Program-made: the position numbers and the translations under genes | Notes under the pieces: model-generated | Seen by the model: only the letters and a program-made list of their open reading frames with translations | Told to the model about the DNA's origin: nothing | The model's database searches: none | Shown here: positions 1 through 11,744 of the stretch, in pieces | How the letters are laid out: each line of letters begins with the position of its first letter | Position numbering within the stretch: position 1 is the first letter of the stretch | Origin: Halichoerus grypus | Taxonomy: Eukaryota; Chordata; Mammalia; Carnivora; Phocidae | Direction: 5' to 3' | Length of the DNA: 64,000 nucleotides | Assembly: GCF_964656455.1 (NCBI RefSeq) | Contig: NC_135714.1 | Coordinates: 84,031,639-84,095,638 of the forward strand

Positions 1-2051
1 TGAAAAGAACTGACTTTTGTATATTAACCTTTTATCCTGCAATCTTGTTATACTGGCTTATTCATTGTCCCTGGAGTTTTCTTGTAGTTTTTTAAATTTT
101 CTACACAATCATGTCGTTTATGAGCAAGGGCAGTTTTATTTCTTCCTTCCCAATCTGTATACTTTGTTTTTGCTTTTCTTATTGTATTAGCTAGGACTTC
201 TAGTACAATATTGAAAAGAAGTAGTGAGAGAGGGCATCCTTGTCTTATTCCTGATCTTAGTGGGAAAGCTTCTAGTTTCTCACCATTTAGTATGATGGTG
301 GCTGTAGATTTTTAGTTTATTTTTTTTATCAAGTTGAGGAAGTTTCCCTCTATCTGTAAATTATGATGGATGTTGGATTTTGTCAAATGTTTTTCCTGCA
401 CCTATTATTATGATATGATTTTTCTTCTTTAGGCCTGTTCATGTTATGGATTACAGTCATTCATTTTCAAATATGAACCAACCTTGCATACCTAGAATAA
501 ATCTCATATGGTTGTATGATGTATAATTCTTTTTATACATTGTTGATTCATTAATATTTTGTTGAGGATTTCTGCTTCTGTGTTTATCAGGGATATTGGT
601 CTGTAGTTTTCTTTTTTGTAATGTCTTTGATTTGGGTATGAGGCTAATGCTGACCTCATAGAATGATTTGGGAACTATCCCTCTGCTTCTATCTTTGGGA
701 AGAGATTGTAGAGAATTGGTATAATTTCTTTCTTAAATGTTTGGTAAGATTCACCAGTGAAGCCATTTAGGTCTGGTGCTTTTTGTTTTGGGAGGTTATT
801 AATTATTGATTCAATTTATTTAATAGATATATTCCTATTCAGATTGTCTATTTCTTCTTATGTATATTTTGACAGATTGTGTTTTTCAAGGAATTGGTCC
901 ATTTCTTCTCGATTATCAAATTTGTGGGCTAAGGGATGTTCACAGTATTCCTTTATTACCTTTTTAAGGTCCATGGGATCTGTAGTGATGTCCCCTCTTT
1001 AATTTCTGATATTAGTGGATTATGTCTTCTTTATGTTTTTCTTAGCCTCGCTAGAGGCTTATAGAGGGTATCAATCTTACAAAAGAACCAGCTTTGGTTT
1101 CATTGATTTTTTGCTATTTTAAATTTCAATGATAGCTGCTCTAATTTTTGCTATTTCTTTTCTTCTGTTTACTTTGGGTTTAATCTGCTCCTTTTTCAGG
1201 TTTCCTAATATGGAAGCTTAGAAGGTTGATTTTAGATCTTTGTTCTTTTCTAAAATGTGCATTCAATGCTATAAATATTCCTCTAAGCACTGCTTTCACT
1301 GCATCCCACAAATACTCATAAGTTGTATTTTCATTTTCATTTAGTTCCAAATATTTTAAAATATCACTTGAGGTTCCCATGTATTATTTAGAAATGTATT
1401 GTTTAATCTCCAAGTATTTTAGGATTTTCCAGCTGCCTTTCTTTTGAATTTTAGTTTAAATCCTCTATGGTCTGAGGGCATACACTATATGATTTTTATT
1501 CTTTAGATTTATTAAGGTGTTTTGTATGTGTATGACAGAATTGGTCTATCTTAGTGAATGTTCCATGTGAGCTTGAGAATAATGCATATTATGCTATTGT
1601 TAGATGAAGTAGTCTATAAATGTTCATTATATCCTATTGATTGATGGTGCTGTTGAGTTCAACTATGTCCTTACTGATTTTCTGCCTGCTGGATCTGTAC
1701 TTTTCTGAGAGACTGTTGAAGTCTCTAAGTGTGGATTCACATATTTCTTCTTGCTGTTCTTTCATTTTTTCTTCATGTAAATTGACACATGGGAACATGT
1801 CTGTTGTCAGACACATATACACATTAAGGATTATCATGTCTTCTTGGGAACTGACTCCTTTATCATTATGTAATACCCTTCTTTATCCCTGATAATATTC
1901 CTTACTCTGAAGTCTGCTGTCTGAACTTAATATTTTATCTTTCTTTTACTTAGTGTTTACATGGTATATCTTTGTTCATCCCTTCAATTTTATGTGTCTT
2001 TATATTTAAAGTGGTTTCTTATAGACAACATATAGCTGGCTCTAGGGTTTT

Positions 2052-2300
2052 AAAAAAATATTTATTTATTTATTTATTTTTAGAATTTAAAAAAAATTAT
2101 TATATTCAATTAGCCAGCATATAGTACATCATTAGTTTTTGACGTAGTGTTCAACGATTCATTAGTTGCGTATAACACCCAGTGCTCATCACAATATGTG
2201 CTCTCCTTAATACCCATCACCTGGTTACCCCATCCCCCGATCCCCCTCCCTTCTGTAACTCTCAGTTTGGTTCCTGGAGTCTAGAGTCTCTCATGGTTTG
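2052..2300 (-). mobile_element. 5'-truncated L1 3' end nested in the older L1
   Basis: The plus strand shows an A/T tail followed by the antisense L1 3' UTR (catcattagtttttgacgta, cacccagtgctcatc, tacccatcacctgg). Imperfect target-site copies flank it: tctagggtttt at 2041-2051 and tctaggttttt at 2301-2311. It contains only the terminal 3' UTR unit (unit B). Confidence 0.7.
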
Positions 2301-2977
2301 TCTAGGTTTTTTAATATACTCTGACAATCTGTCCTTTACTGGTGTGTTTAGACCACTGACCTCTAACTATCCATATAGTTAGATTAATATCCACTATGTT
2401 TGTTACTGTTTGCTATTTATTGCCCCTATTTTTTGTTTCTATTTTTTGTCTTCCATTCTTTCTTACCTTTTGTGCCAATTAACTGATCATTTTATATACT
2501 TCCATTTTCTCTCCTTTCTTAGCATATCAGTTATATTTATTTTTTCATTTTCTTTTTAGGGGTTGCCTAGAGTTTGTAATATACATTTTCAACTAATCCA
2601 AGTCCATTTTCAAATAACACTACCACTTCATGGGTAGTGCAAGTACCTTATAAAAACAAAATATTCCTAATTCCTTCTTCCTGTTTCTTGTATCATTGCT
2701 TTCATTCATTTCACTTATGTATTAGCTATAATCAGTGAATATATTTTTGCTATTATTGTGAACTGTTATCTGTTCAATCATTTAAGAATAATATTAAAAA
2801 CATGTTTTTGTTTTACCATCACTTATTCCTTCTCTGATGCTCTTCCTTCTTTATGTAAATCTGAGTTTCTGACCTATATAATTTTTTTCTCTCTGAAGAA
2901 TTTCTTTTAACATTTTGCAAGGCAGATTTACTGGTTTGACTTTTGTTGGTCTGAGAAACTATTTCTCCTTCACTTTT

Positions 2978-3151
2978 CTTTTTTAATTTGGGGGTGAGGA
3001 ACAGAGGAAGAGAGAGAGAGAGAGAGAGAGAATCTTAAGCAGGCTCCATGCCCAGCGCAGAGCCTGATGTGAGGCTAAATCTCACAACCCTGAGATCATG
3101 ACCTCAGTTCAAAAATCAGACACTTAACAGACTGAGCCACCCAGGAATCCC
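2978..3151 (-). mobile_element. CAN-SINE (tRNA-derived)
   Basis: Antisense SINE: a GA-rich tract (3004-3030), then the body ending at gactgagccacccaggaatccc. Near-matching 14-bp target-site copies (tctccttcactttt / tctcctaaactttt) lie at 2964-2977 and 3152-3165. Confidence 0.85.
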
Positions 3152-3571
3152 TCTCCTAAACTTTTGAATGATGATTTTGTAGCGTACAGAATTTTAGGCT
3201 GGTGTGTTGTTGTTTTTGTCTCAACACTTTAAATACTTCATTTCACTTTCTTTTTGCTTGCATTGTTTCTGCAGGTAAGTCAGATATAATTTTTATCTTT
3301 GCTACCCTATCAGTAAAGTGTTATTTCCTCCTCTGGCTTCTTTCAAGATTTTTAAAAATCTTTGATTTCCTGTAGGTTGAATATGATATACCCAGGTGTA
3401 GTATTTTTGTTTGTTTGTTTTTTGGTATTTATCCTGCTTGGAATTCTCTAAGCTTCCTGGATCTGTGGTTTTCTATCTGACATTAATTTGGGGGAAATTC
3501 TTAGCCATTATTGTTTCAAATATTTCTTCTGCTGCTTTTTCTCTTCTTTTCTGCTATTCCCATTACTTTTA

Positions 3572-3762
3572 TTTTAAGATTTTATTTATTTATTTGACAC
3601 AGAGAGAGATAGTGAGAGCAGGAACACAAGCAGGGGGAGTGGGAGAGGGAGAAGCAGGCTTCCTCCTGAGAAGGGAACCGATGTGGGACTCGATCCCAGG
3701 ACCCTGGGATCATGACCTGAGCTGAAGGCAGACGCTTAATGACTGAGCCACCCAGGTGCCCC
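3572..3762 (-). mobile_element. CAN-SINE
   Basis: Antisense, with tail aagattttatttatttattt, GA tract, ggaccctgggatcatgacc and end gagccacccaggtgcccc. Flanked by similar attccca(t/a)tac copies. Confidence 0.9.
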
Positions 3763-4930
3763 ATTCCCAATACGTTTTGTAGTTGTCCCACAGTTCTTGT
3801 ATATTCTGTTCCTTTTTTTCTATCTTTTCTTCCTCCTTACTTTTCAGCATTGGAAGTTCCTATTGACAGATCCACAAGCTCAGAGATTCTTTCATCAGCT
3901 GTGTACAGTCTATTAATGAATCCATCAAAGACATTCATTTCCATTAGTTTTTTTAAAATTTCTTTAGCATTTCTTTTTGGTTCTTTCTTAGAACTTCCAG
4001 CTCTCTGCTTATATTACCTTTCCATTCTTACATGTTTACTTTCCCATTGGAGCCCTAAGTATATTAGTCATAGTTGTTTCAAATTCACAGTCTGATAATT
4101 CCAACATCCCTGCAATATCTGGGTCTAGTGATTCTTTGTCTCTTCAAACTGTGTGTGTGCGGTTTTTTTTTTTTTTTTTTTTGCTTTTTAATACATCTTA
4201 TATATTTTTGCTTAAAAGTGAATATATCGTCCTGGGTAAAAAGACCTTTGGTAATATAGTGGTAAGTTGTGGGGGCAGGGGAAGACTTCTATAGAGTTCT
4301 GAACCAGTCTTTAGTGAGCCTGTGATCCTGGGCTGTGAACCTCACAAGTGCCTCTCAGTTTTTTTTTTTTTTCCTATCCCATTAGGTTTTATAAGGTGGC
4401 TAGTGGAGGTTATATAGAGGGGGCAACTGTTGGTTATTTCTCCTTTCCCACGTCAGTTTGGTTCTGATAAAATCCCCATAGGTTAGGTTCTGATAAAACA
4501 GTTTCTCTTGAGGGAAGGTATTCTTAAGAAGAGTAGAAAGCTCTGGTATACTGCATATGATTACTTTCCCCCTCCCCCTGCCAGATGGCTCCTGGAGGTA
4601 AAACTCAGAAAAGTGTGTTTCCCACACCATGACTGGTCTACCCTCACCTCAGACTTGTCCACACTGAGTCTCTAGCCAATTTGTCAATTACAATTTAGGT
4701 TTACCTATCCTAGTACTGGTTCCTGCAGAGGTTTCTGCTCTGATAAGTTATGATTCTCTGTATCCACATGCTGTCTCCAATTTTGGGGGCAGGTATTTGC
4801 CCTCTAACCTTACTTCATTTGGTGGAACTAAGAAGAGTTGTTAATTTTTCAGTTTGTTCAGCTTTTTATATGTTAAGGTAGAGGGATGATGCTGGACCAG
4901 AAATTGGAAGTGTCTGGGATATTATTTTTG

Positions 4931-6027
4931 AGCTCTAAACTTTCAAGACTGCTTACTTCATAACACTGATGATAAGATTTTAATGGAGAAATTCTGGCCC
5001 TAAGATTATGTGAAAATCATAGTTGGATGTATAATAAAGCTTTCTGTTTTTTTATTTAAAGGAAAAACAACTTTATGAAAATAGTTATAAAGTACCTTTT
5101 ATTGAAAATAAAGTATCTTTATTGAAAGTAAACTTAAAAGAAACAAAAAAGGAATAATAGCCTAAAACCCAAACCTATTCCCCTAGAATATCTATTTCTT
5201 TGGAACTAGGCAAGATACCACCTGAGTAAAAAACATAAATAGTGTGATTAAAAGTGATGAGACTGATTTCTACATGTGGTTGAGAGTTTAGATTTCTTAC
5301 TAAATTAACTTATATGCACTATGGGATTGGTGAATTAAATATGATTTATAGAGAAACTGCAGCTCTATCTCCATTATCTAGAACATATGCTATTATCTAG
5401 AGAATATGTTTTAAGAGTTTCTTTAGTGAATGTAGGGTGTATGGGTATGTGTGTGAGAGAGGCAGAGATAAGACACAGACAGACAGATGGAGATGGAGAC
5501 AGAAAGACAGAGACAGAAAAAGAGAATACAAGGATATACACACCCCAAGATAGAAACCTGGAAGATCCTTTTCCTATAAATTTCTCTAAATTTTAAAAAT
5601 CAAAAATGAAAGAAAACAAAGGGGAAAACGAGTTAGAGAACCAAGTATGTTTATAGTTTCAATACTGGTGTTATAAAACTCCTAAACTAGTTTCTGAGCA
5701 AACTGCAGTTCTCAATCTCAGTGGATAATCTTTTGTGACCAATACATTTTCCTCTCTTCACAGGCCCTGACCCCACTCCTAACAATTGCTGTATAGACAA
5801 TGCCCACTATATAGAATGTGGGAATTGTGCATGTGAGATCTATGTGCAGACATTATATTTACAAAGGAGTCCGATCACTTTACACTGTCAGATGTTCAAG
5901 TTCAGCTTTAGAACCTTAAAAATATTGATGTTAATTAAAAAGTAACTTTTACTAAAGGGAAAATCAATTAATAAAATTTGGTTTCAAAAGTTTAAAGTTA
6001 GCAAGCAGCAAATAGAGTAAAATTTTA
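4931..6027. other. SLC9B1 intron, no gene or clear repeat seen
   Basis: AT-rich intronic DNA. Apart from a purine-rich GA/GACA low-complexity tract at 5450-5530, I recognise nothing in it. Confidence 0.6.
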
Positions 6028-6242
6028 GGGTTGCCTGAGGGCTCAGCGGTCACAAGTGTCTGACTCTTGGTTTCTGCTCAGGTCGTGATCTCAGGGTCAC
6101 GAAATCAAGTCCTGCGTCAGGCTTTGCACTCAGTGCAGAGTCAGCTTGAGATTTTCTCTCTCCCTTCCCCTCCCCCAGCTTGCACATGTGCACTCTCGCT
6201 CTCCCTCTCGATAAATAAAAATCTTAAAAAAAAAAAGAAAAG
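6028..6242 (+). mobile_element. CAN-SINE
   Basis: Diverged sense-strand SINE from gggttgcctgagggctcagc to an A-rich tail after aataaaaatctt. Flanked by aaaatttta at 6019-6027 and 6243-6251. Confidence 0.85.
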
Positions 6243-6572
6243 AAAATTTTAAAACTTCAGTTACTTATCCTTCATCATATTTTAAACTAAATTTTGTTCT
6301 CCATAGGCTCTATATTTCTGGAGGCCCAAATCTCTCTAAGTTAAATCATATAGAATATCTAGAAAAAAATCAAGAAAATCTTTTATTAATATTAGGTGAC
6401 AACTTATAAATATATGATAATGACATGCTTTAAAATTTTAATGGTAAAGCAAATTTTATACAATTCTTTACAAGGCAGCAGCTTTTTAAAAATTTGGGTC
6501 TTAATTTTATTGAGAACCTTAATATTGCCAGGAGTATAATGTTCTTTTCAGCTGACTTAAAACTAAATATCA

Positions 6573-6759
6573 GGGGTGCCTGGGTGGCTCAGTCGGTTAA
6601 GTGTCCAACTGGTGATTTTGGCTCAGATCATGATCTCATGGGTTGTGAGACTGAGCCCCACATTGGGCTCTGGGTTCCGTGGAAAGTCTGCTTGAGATTC
6701 TCTCCCTCTGCTCCTTCCCCCACTCGCACTCACACTCTCTCTAAAAATAAATCTTAAAA
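6573..6759 (+). mobile_element. CAN-SINE
   Basis: Complete SINE starting ggggtgcctgggtggctcag, with exact 13-bp target-site duplication aaactaaatatca (6560-6572 and 6760-6772). Confidence 0.95.
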
Positions 6760-6806
6760 AAACTAAATATCAAAAGTGGCTTTAAGTAAAAATCTTTAAT
6801 CAATGC

Positions 6807-6982
6807 CCGTTCTTTCTCTTTCTTTCCCTTTCCTTCCTTCTCTCTTCCTTCCTTTCTTCCTTCCTTCCTTCCTTCCTTTCTTTCTTTCTTTCTTGTAGAA
6901 TCCACACCCAATGTGGGGCTTGAACTCACAACCCTGAGATCAAGGGTCGGATACTCTACTGACTGAGTCAGCCAGGTGCCTC
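6807..6982 (-). mobile_element. short-type CAN-SINE with expanded pyrimidine tract
   Basis: Antisense SINE of the form with cacccaatgtggggcttgaactcac, ending gccaggtgcc. Its A-rich tail has become a (TTCC)/(TTTC) microsatellite on the plus strand (6811-6894). Exact duplication ttaatcaatgc at 6796-6806 and 6983-6993. Confidence 0.9.
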
Positions 6983-7214
6983 TTAATCAATGCTGTTTCT
7001 AATCCCCAAGATTTAATATAAGAAGTCATGAAAAACATTAAAATATGTATCTGTTAAGCAAATATTATTAGTTTTTGACAGAGTTAAGGAAATATTTCCT
7101 CTTTGTCCACATATTGCTTGTAATAAGAGCTGAAGTATATAGCTGAAGTATACATCAAATACATAGACTTAGCAGTAGCCTTGTTGGTTTGTGTTTTAAT
7201 ATTTATCAAATATA

Positions 7215-7402
7215 GGGGCAGCTGGGTGGCTTAGTTGGTTAAGTGTCTGCCTTAGGCTCGATCATGATCCCAGGGTCCTGGGATCGAGTCCCGCATCGGG
7301 CTCCTTGCTTACCAGGGAGACTGCTTCTCCCTCTCCCTCTGCTGCTCCCCCTGCTTGTGCTCTCTCTCTGTCAAATAAATGAATAAAATCTGTAAAAATA
7401 TG
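7215..7402 (+). mobile_element. CAN-SINE beside SLC9B1 exon 7459-7597
   Basis: Sense SINE (ggggcagctgggtggc, cccagggtcctgggatcgag, cctgcttgtgctctctctctg, tail aataaaatctgtaaaaatatg). Duplication tatttatcaaata at 7200-7212 and 7403-7415. In the SLC9B1 transcript it is antisense and begins 56 nt after the splice donor. Confidence 0.95.
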
Positions 7403-7458
7403 TATTTATCAAATACATCTCTCATTTTCTCTCCACTTACATTTCTTATTTCACATAC

Positions 7459-7597
7459 CATTTGTAATAAGTTTATTCAATTCTCCTTGTGGGGGACAAG
7501 AATACGTCTTTTCCATCTGTGGTTTTGTTTCCTCTGTTTGTGACAAGACCGTTTCCTTAGTTTCTTCATGTTCACTAATACTACTATCTTTGAGGAT
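7459..7597 (-). CDS. SLC9B1: SLC9B1 (NHA1) second coding exon
   Basis: Minus-strand exon between a TTCAG acceptor (AG at 7599-7598) and an AATG|GTATGT donor. It holds 46 codons plus one base (phase 1) and reads in frame from the preceding exon. The peptide contains EETKETVLSQTEETKPQ, then TYSCPPQGELNKLITN. The segment CPPxGxLNxxITNG precedes the first membrane helix in both SLC9B paralogues. EETK..VLS.TEE.KPQ is specific to SLC9B1, as recalled from the human sequence. No ion-binding residue lies in this exon. The next exon, the first transmembrane segment (expected to contain LPGGNLFG), is not visible in bases 1-7458, so the gene continues past the left edge. A CAN-SINE ends only 56 bp beyond the donor. 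Confidence 0.92.
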
Positions 7598-9319
7598 CTG
7601 AAGTAAAGCAAGGAAATCTTTTAAGAAATATACTTTTCATACAATTTTATGAATGTAAAAAACCACCAAACCTCATAATTAAATTCAGATTATTACTGTC
7701 ACCATGGAGAATTACACATATAAAAGAATATTCATGCACTATATCATTAGGTATTTGAGGATGTCACAGGAATGCATTTTGTAGAGCACCTTGATTTAGC
7801 TTTTATAGACTTGAGTCCCTGCTATTTTCATTTGTGATTTATGCAAACTGAATAAGTGAGCCTATAGTGTAGGCAGAATAATTAAAAGTGTTCCTCTTCA
7901 GTCTTACTCCCAAAGATTATTCAATAAAACTTTTGTAGAATGAAAATACAACTAAGTTGGAAAGGAGGTGAAATATAATTTTACTTGGACTCATTTCATT
8001 TGAAAAATTATATAACTGGAAAAATGAGAAAAACAGATCAAGCTTTCAGAAATTTAAGGTTCATGCTCCCACTATTAATTATAGATAACATCCTTAGGTA
8101 GTTCATAGGTTAGCTGCATCTTCCAGGCTTTTAATGGTGGTTAGTCTAATTATAAAACTGCTGATTTAGAAAAAAAAAAGACATCTTAGTTGGTGAGAAT
8201 ATTGAGAGGTTTCTCCCAAGGTAAACAAAACAAGACAAAAAATTAAAAAACAAAACAGAGTAGGGTTAACCTTGAAATAGAAATCTTCAAATTTGTCTTA
8301 TTGTCATCATGGTGTGTGTGTGTGTGTGTGTGTGTGCGTGCGCATGCACATGTATGCATGTGTACACACAGGCCAACACTTTGAGTGCAGTGGAGAGAGA
8401 ACATTGCATTGTCACAAGAAATGGTAACAAGGGATAGGGGAAGGGACAGATTAAGGAAGTGAAGGGAAATATTTAACGACTAGGGAGGCAAAGGCAGCAG
8501 AGCAGCTGATGTAAATGAATTATGTAGTTCTTTTAATATCAAAGTTCTTTAAATGTGACCATGATTAATTTGTTGGAGTTCTGGTATAGAGACTTTTGTG
8601 GGAAGTCTGTCACTATACAAAAGGGCCAAGGTAAAGACACAAAGATGAATTTTGATTAGTGTGGGTAAAAGGTCATATGAGGTAAGACCATATTATTTTA
8701 AGTTTTATTATTTCAGAATTTATAATAAATTGACATAGACTAGGATGAAGTCTTTACAGACAAATAACTTGAATCAATGGTGAATATTTTAAATATTTAA
8801 AAGAAGAACTTTTGGGCCCTTAAGAACTATAGAAACCTCTATTTTAAAAAGTAAACAATTTTTAAAAAAGTAAACAATTTATAATTCTAATTATGAGCAA
8901 TTATTACACAGTAAAACTAGATCAACAGAAGGTCTATATGACTTACTCTGTACACTTGGAAAAATAAAAACTTGGTTCTTTTCAAACATAGAGCACAACA
9001 TTTTAATTAATTTGTCTTTACCTCTTGTAGTCTAAATTACTGAGTTTTTCCTAGATATGGCAAGAAATAATAAGCTGTATTTCCATTATTCTTGAAATCT
9101 GTTCTCTTTACTCCAAAATAATCATTAGTTGCCCCTTTCCATCTTTTCATTCCTTTTGCTCATTTCTTAGTACTTATTTAAATTAGTTATTTTTAAATGA
9201 CCACTTCTCATTTTTTAACCAGACATATAATAGAAACCTAATAAGTAAACTTGAAAAATAAATTTTAAGATCAGATTGATTTCTATGTCATATATTACAA
9301 AATAGTTTTAGGTTTTTAC
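7598..9319. other. SLC9B1: SLC9B1 intron between the two coding exons
   Basis: 1.7 kb of AT-rich intron on the minus strand. Both splice sites are canonical. Apart from the (TG)n tract I see no SINE or L1 and no further exon. Confidence 0.8.
8311..8340. repeat. (TG)n microsatellite
   Basis: About 13 TG units running into gcgtgcgcatgcacatg, in the SLC9B1 intron between the two coding exons. Confidence 0.95.
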
Positions 9320-9389
9320 CTGAGGAGTTGTAGATGATGGGGTGTTTTTATCCTCCAGATGTTCATTTTGTGATTCTGTGGTGTACATG
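9320..9389 (-). CDS. SLC9B1: SLC9B1 (NHA1) first coding exon
   Basis: SLC9B1 is a membrane Na+/H+ exchanger of the CPA2 group, known mainly from testis and sperm. On the minus strand a TTAG acceptor (9391-9390) is followed by one untranslated base, the ATG at 9388-9386 and 23 codons, then CAG|GTAAAA (exon end 9320). The peptide begins MYTTESQNEHLEDKN and ends STTPQ, which matches my memory of the human N-terminus (MHTTESKNEHLEDEN, ending STTPQ). This is the hydrophilic cytosolic tail, before any membrane helix. The start is chosen by that match and because the acceptor lies one base upstream. The exon ends in phase 0, agreeing with the next exon at 7597. The 5' UTR exon must lie to the right, probably at the 27.5-28 kb CpG island. 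The paralogue SLC9B2 has a different N-terminus, so the assignment is firm. Confidence 0.9.
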
Positions 9390-10204
9390 CTAATATTTAA
9401 AAGAAAAATAATTTGAATAAAATAGTATTATAAATCCATCTGAAACAAACATGGTTAAGTGGGATTAATTTTTTAATGATTTTTTATCAGAAAGTTGTAT
9501 CACAGTCAAGTCAGATATCTTTATAGTTAAGACAGCTCCAAATATTCATTGTAAAGTTAAGAAGCAAAATCATGTGCATACGTTTTAAAAACCATTATCA
9601 CACAGAAATTAAATACTTCAGTAGTTCATAATGGTGGGTCATATCTTAAAAGCATGTATCAGAAAACTCAGTTCTTTATTTTATGCACTGAAATAATTTC
9701 CACCATTGATTTACTCTATCTTCAGTCACATTCCTGTCAGAAGAGAGTCCAAAATTTTTAAAAATTAAATATGATCAACTACATTAATACCTACATCTGT
9801 AAGTTACTGATACATACTGTCTTTATATGTGGTCCATTTGAAAGATCCATAGATCTAGCATTTAAACAAAATAAAATAAATTTTATTTTGACTAACAATG
9901 AACTAGAAAAAAGAATGAAATAGGACCACATCTGGAGAAGAATTAGGTCTGGAAACTTATTTTAAAATATCTATTTTTCTTACTTTCTCTGTGATTTTTG
10001 CTGTCTTTGAGTGTAGGAAGAGTATCTGCCATAAAAATATTTTTCAATTCTTGAGTTACTGTTGAGGACAAAATTAAAAACTTTAAGTCTGAATTTTTAG
10101 GTACTTGATAAGACCAAACCCCACAGTATTTCAAGTATCCGTACTTTTTTTAAAAAGGCAAGCAATTTTAATAATTAAAAATTTTAATGAAAAGGATCAT
10201 TAAC

Positions 10205-10310
10205 ATTTGAGTACCTACCACATATGCTAGGTGCTTTACATATATTGCCTCATTTTAATGAAGTAAAATATTAGTGTGTAAAATCCTATAAGGGATCATA
10301 ACTAACTTAT
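10205..10310 (-). repeat. MIR fragment
   Basis: Resembles antisense MIR: gagtacctaccacatatgctaggtgctttacatatattgcctcat. Strongly decayed. Confidence 0.5.
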
Positions 10311-10624
10311 GACTTAAAACAGAAAATAACATTTATTTTTAAAATCTTATGAAAAAATATATCTCTAAGTCCCTTTAAAGTAAAATTCCATTTTAATTAA
10401 AGGGAATATAAAAACTATTTGGTCATTAGAATGACAACCTGTCATTAACTGTTAGACTAGAAGTTAAAAGTGAGTAAGCTCTATGAACAAGGAGGGTGAG
10501 TGAAATCACCTAAGCTGTCAAGTTCTGAAAGGATAGGCTGAGGGCTAGAACCATTAAAAAATTTGAGCTGGAGTGCACAAGAGTTGTGAGGTCAGGACAC
10601 AAAGTCCATCCACGCAATAATTAT

Positions 10625-10664
10625 TGAATGTCTGTTCTTCTGGGTGAATGTCTATTCTTCTGGG
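10625..10664. repeat. 2 x 20-bp imperfect tandem duplication
   Basis: gaatgtctgttcttctgggt followed directly by gaatgtctattcttctgggc (two mismatches), within an old repeat-like segment that continues as cttatattctggttgg. Confidence 0.85.
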
Positions 10665-10934
10665 CTCTGAAGATAAGCAGCAAAACAAAATAAAACAAAT
10701 GTAGGTTTATGCTCTCATGGAGCTTATATTCTGGTTGGAAGAGAAAAACAATAAACAGTATTTTCAGATTGTGATTAAGTACTGGAGAAAATAAACCTGG
10801 AAGATGTTACAGTGATCAAGGTGACATTTGAGCTGTGACTTAACTAAGGAGAAACTGTGAGTCATAACTAGGCAGATAGACAGGAACAGGCACCAAGAAA
10901 CCAGGCAGCATATTTTAAAATCTACAGCTATGTT

Positions 10935-11144
10935 GGGGCACCTGGGTGACTCAGTTGGTTGAACCTCCAACTCTTGGTTTTGGCTCAGGTTGTGATCTCA
11001 GAGTTGTGAAATTAAACCCTGAGTGGGGCTCCATGCTCAGCACAGAGTCTGCTTAAGATGGTCTCTCCCTCTCCCTCTGCCCCTCCCCCTGCCCCCACTC
11101 TCTCTCTCTTTCTCTAAAAATCAATAAATAAATCTAAAAAAAAA
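10935..11144 (+). mobile_element. CAN-SINE
   Basis: Starts ggggcacctgggtgactcag and ends in an A run. Exact duplication aaaatctacagcta at 10917-10930 and 11145-11158. Confidence 0.95.
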
Positions 11145-11364
11145 AAAATCTACAGCTAGGCCATGGTTAGGATAGCAGGACTTGGAATCCAGGCAAGCAC
11201 CCATGCAATAGAACTTCAAAACCTAGAGGAGTCTGAACAATAAATGTACATGTTAGCAGCTATAAGAGAAGTTTGATACTGTGTCTAGTAATATTCATGT
11301 CTGGCAACTACTCAATACTCTCTTTATATATCTGCCAAGAGAGGAATTGGTAATTAGTATGCAT

Positions 11365-11725
11365 AGTAACTAAAAGTAAGGACTTTGGAGCTGAGATAGA
11401 AATGTATTTCACTCTCCTCTTTATCTCTTAATAACTGTGAGAAGTGATTTATCTTTGTAGGCCTCAATTTCCTTATCTGTAATGATATAATATTGCTAAA
11501 TTTATTGGTTATTGTGAAGATTAAATGATATAATAGCTGATAGAATCTGGATTATGTGAAGCACTTAACATGAATCATTTCCACAACACTGTGAGTTATT
11601 TGTTATTCTCATTTTACAGATGTTGAAACTGAGACCCATGAAGGGTAAGTGGTTTTCCCAAAGTCACACAGCTACAAGTGGCATAGCTGGAATTTGAACC
11701 AAATACTCTTTAACACTATTTAAAT
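11365..11725. repeat. two MIR fragments, plus then minus
   Basis: 11365-11560 reads like sense MIR (gtaggcctcaatttccttatctg, gaagattaaatgatataa). 11570-11725 reads like antisense MIR (cattttacagatgttgaaactgag, aagtcacacagctac). Confidence 0.65.
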
Positions 11726-11744
11726 CCTTGTTAACCTTGGTATC

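Larger units (their letters stand above)
1..4930 (-). mobile_element. ancient L1 (L1M/HAL1-like), antisense, with nested insertions
   Basis: Read on the minus strand, bases 1-2040 contain decayed ORF2 reverse-transcriptase and endonuclease sequence with many stops; the plus strand shows the typical antisense phrase gagagggcatccttgtcttattcctgatct at 220-260. From 2311 to about 4930 the sequence resembles upstream L1/HAL1 parts. It is split by an L1 3' end (2052-2300) and two CAN-SINEs (2978-3151, 3572-3762). No open frame exceeds 120 codons. It runs in the same direction as SLC9B1 and lies in that gene's intron. The right boundary is approximate, and more than one element may be joined. Confidence 0.7.

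Noticed and set aside
3411..3725. 104-codon frame across a SINE
   Set aside because: Half of it is translated CAN-SINE and the rest is old L1.
1..7458. Search for the third SLC9B1 coding exon
   Set aside because: No minus-strand sequence resembling the first membrane helix with LPGGNLFG was found; the interval is an old L1, SINEs and unassigned DNA.
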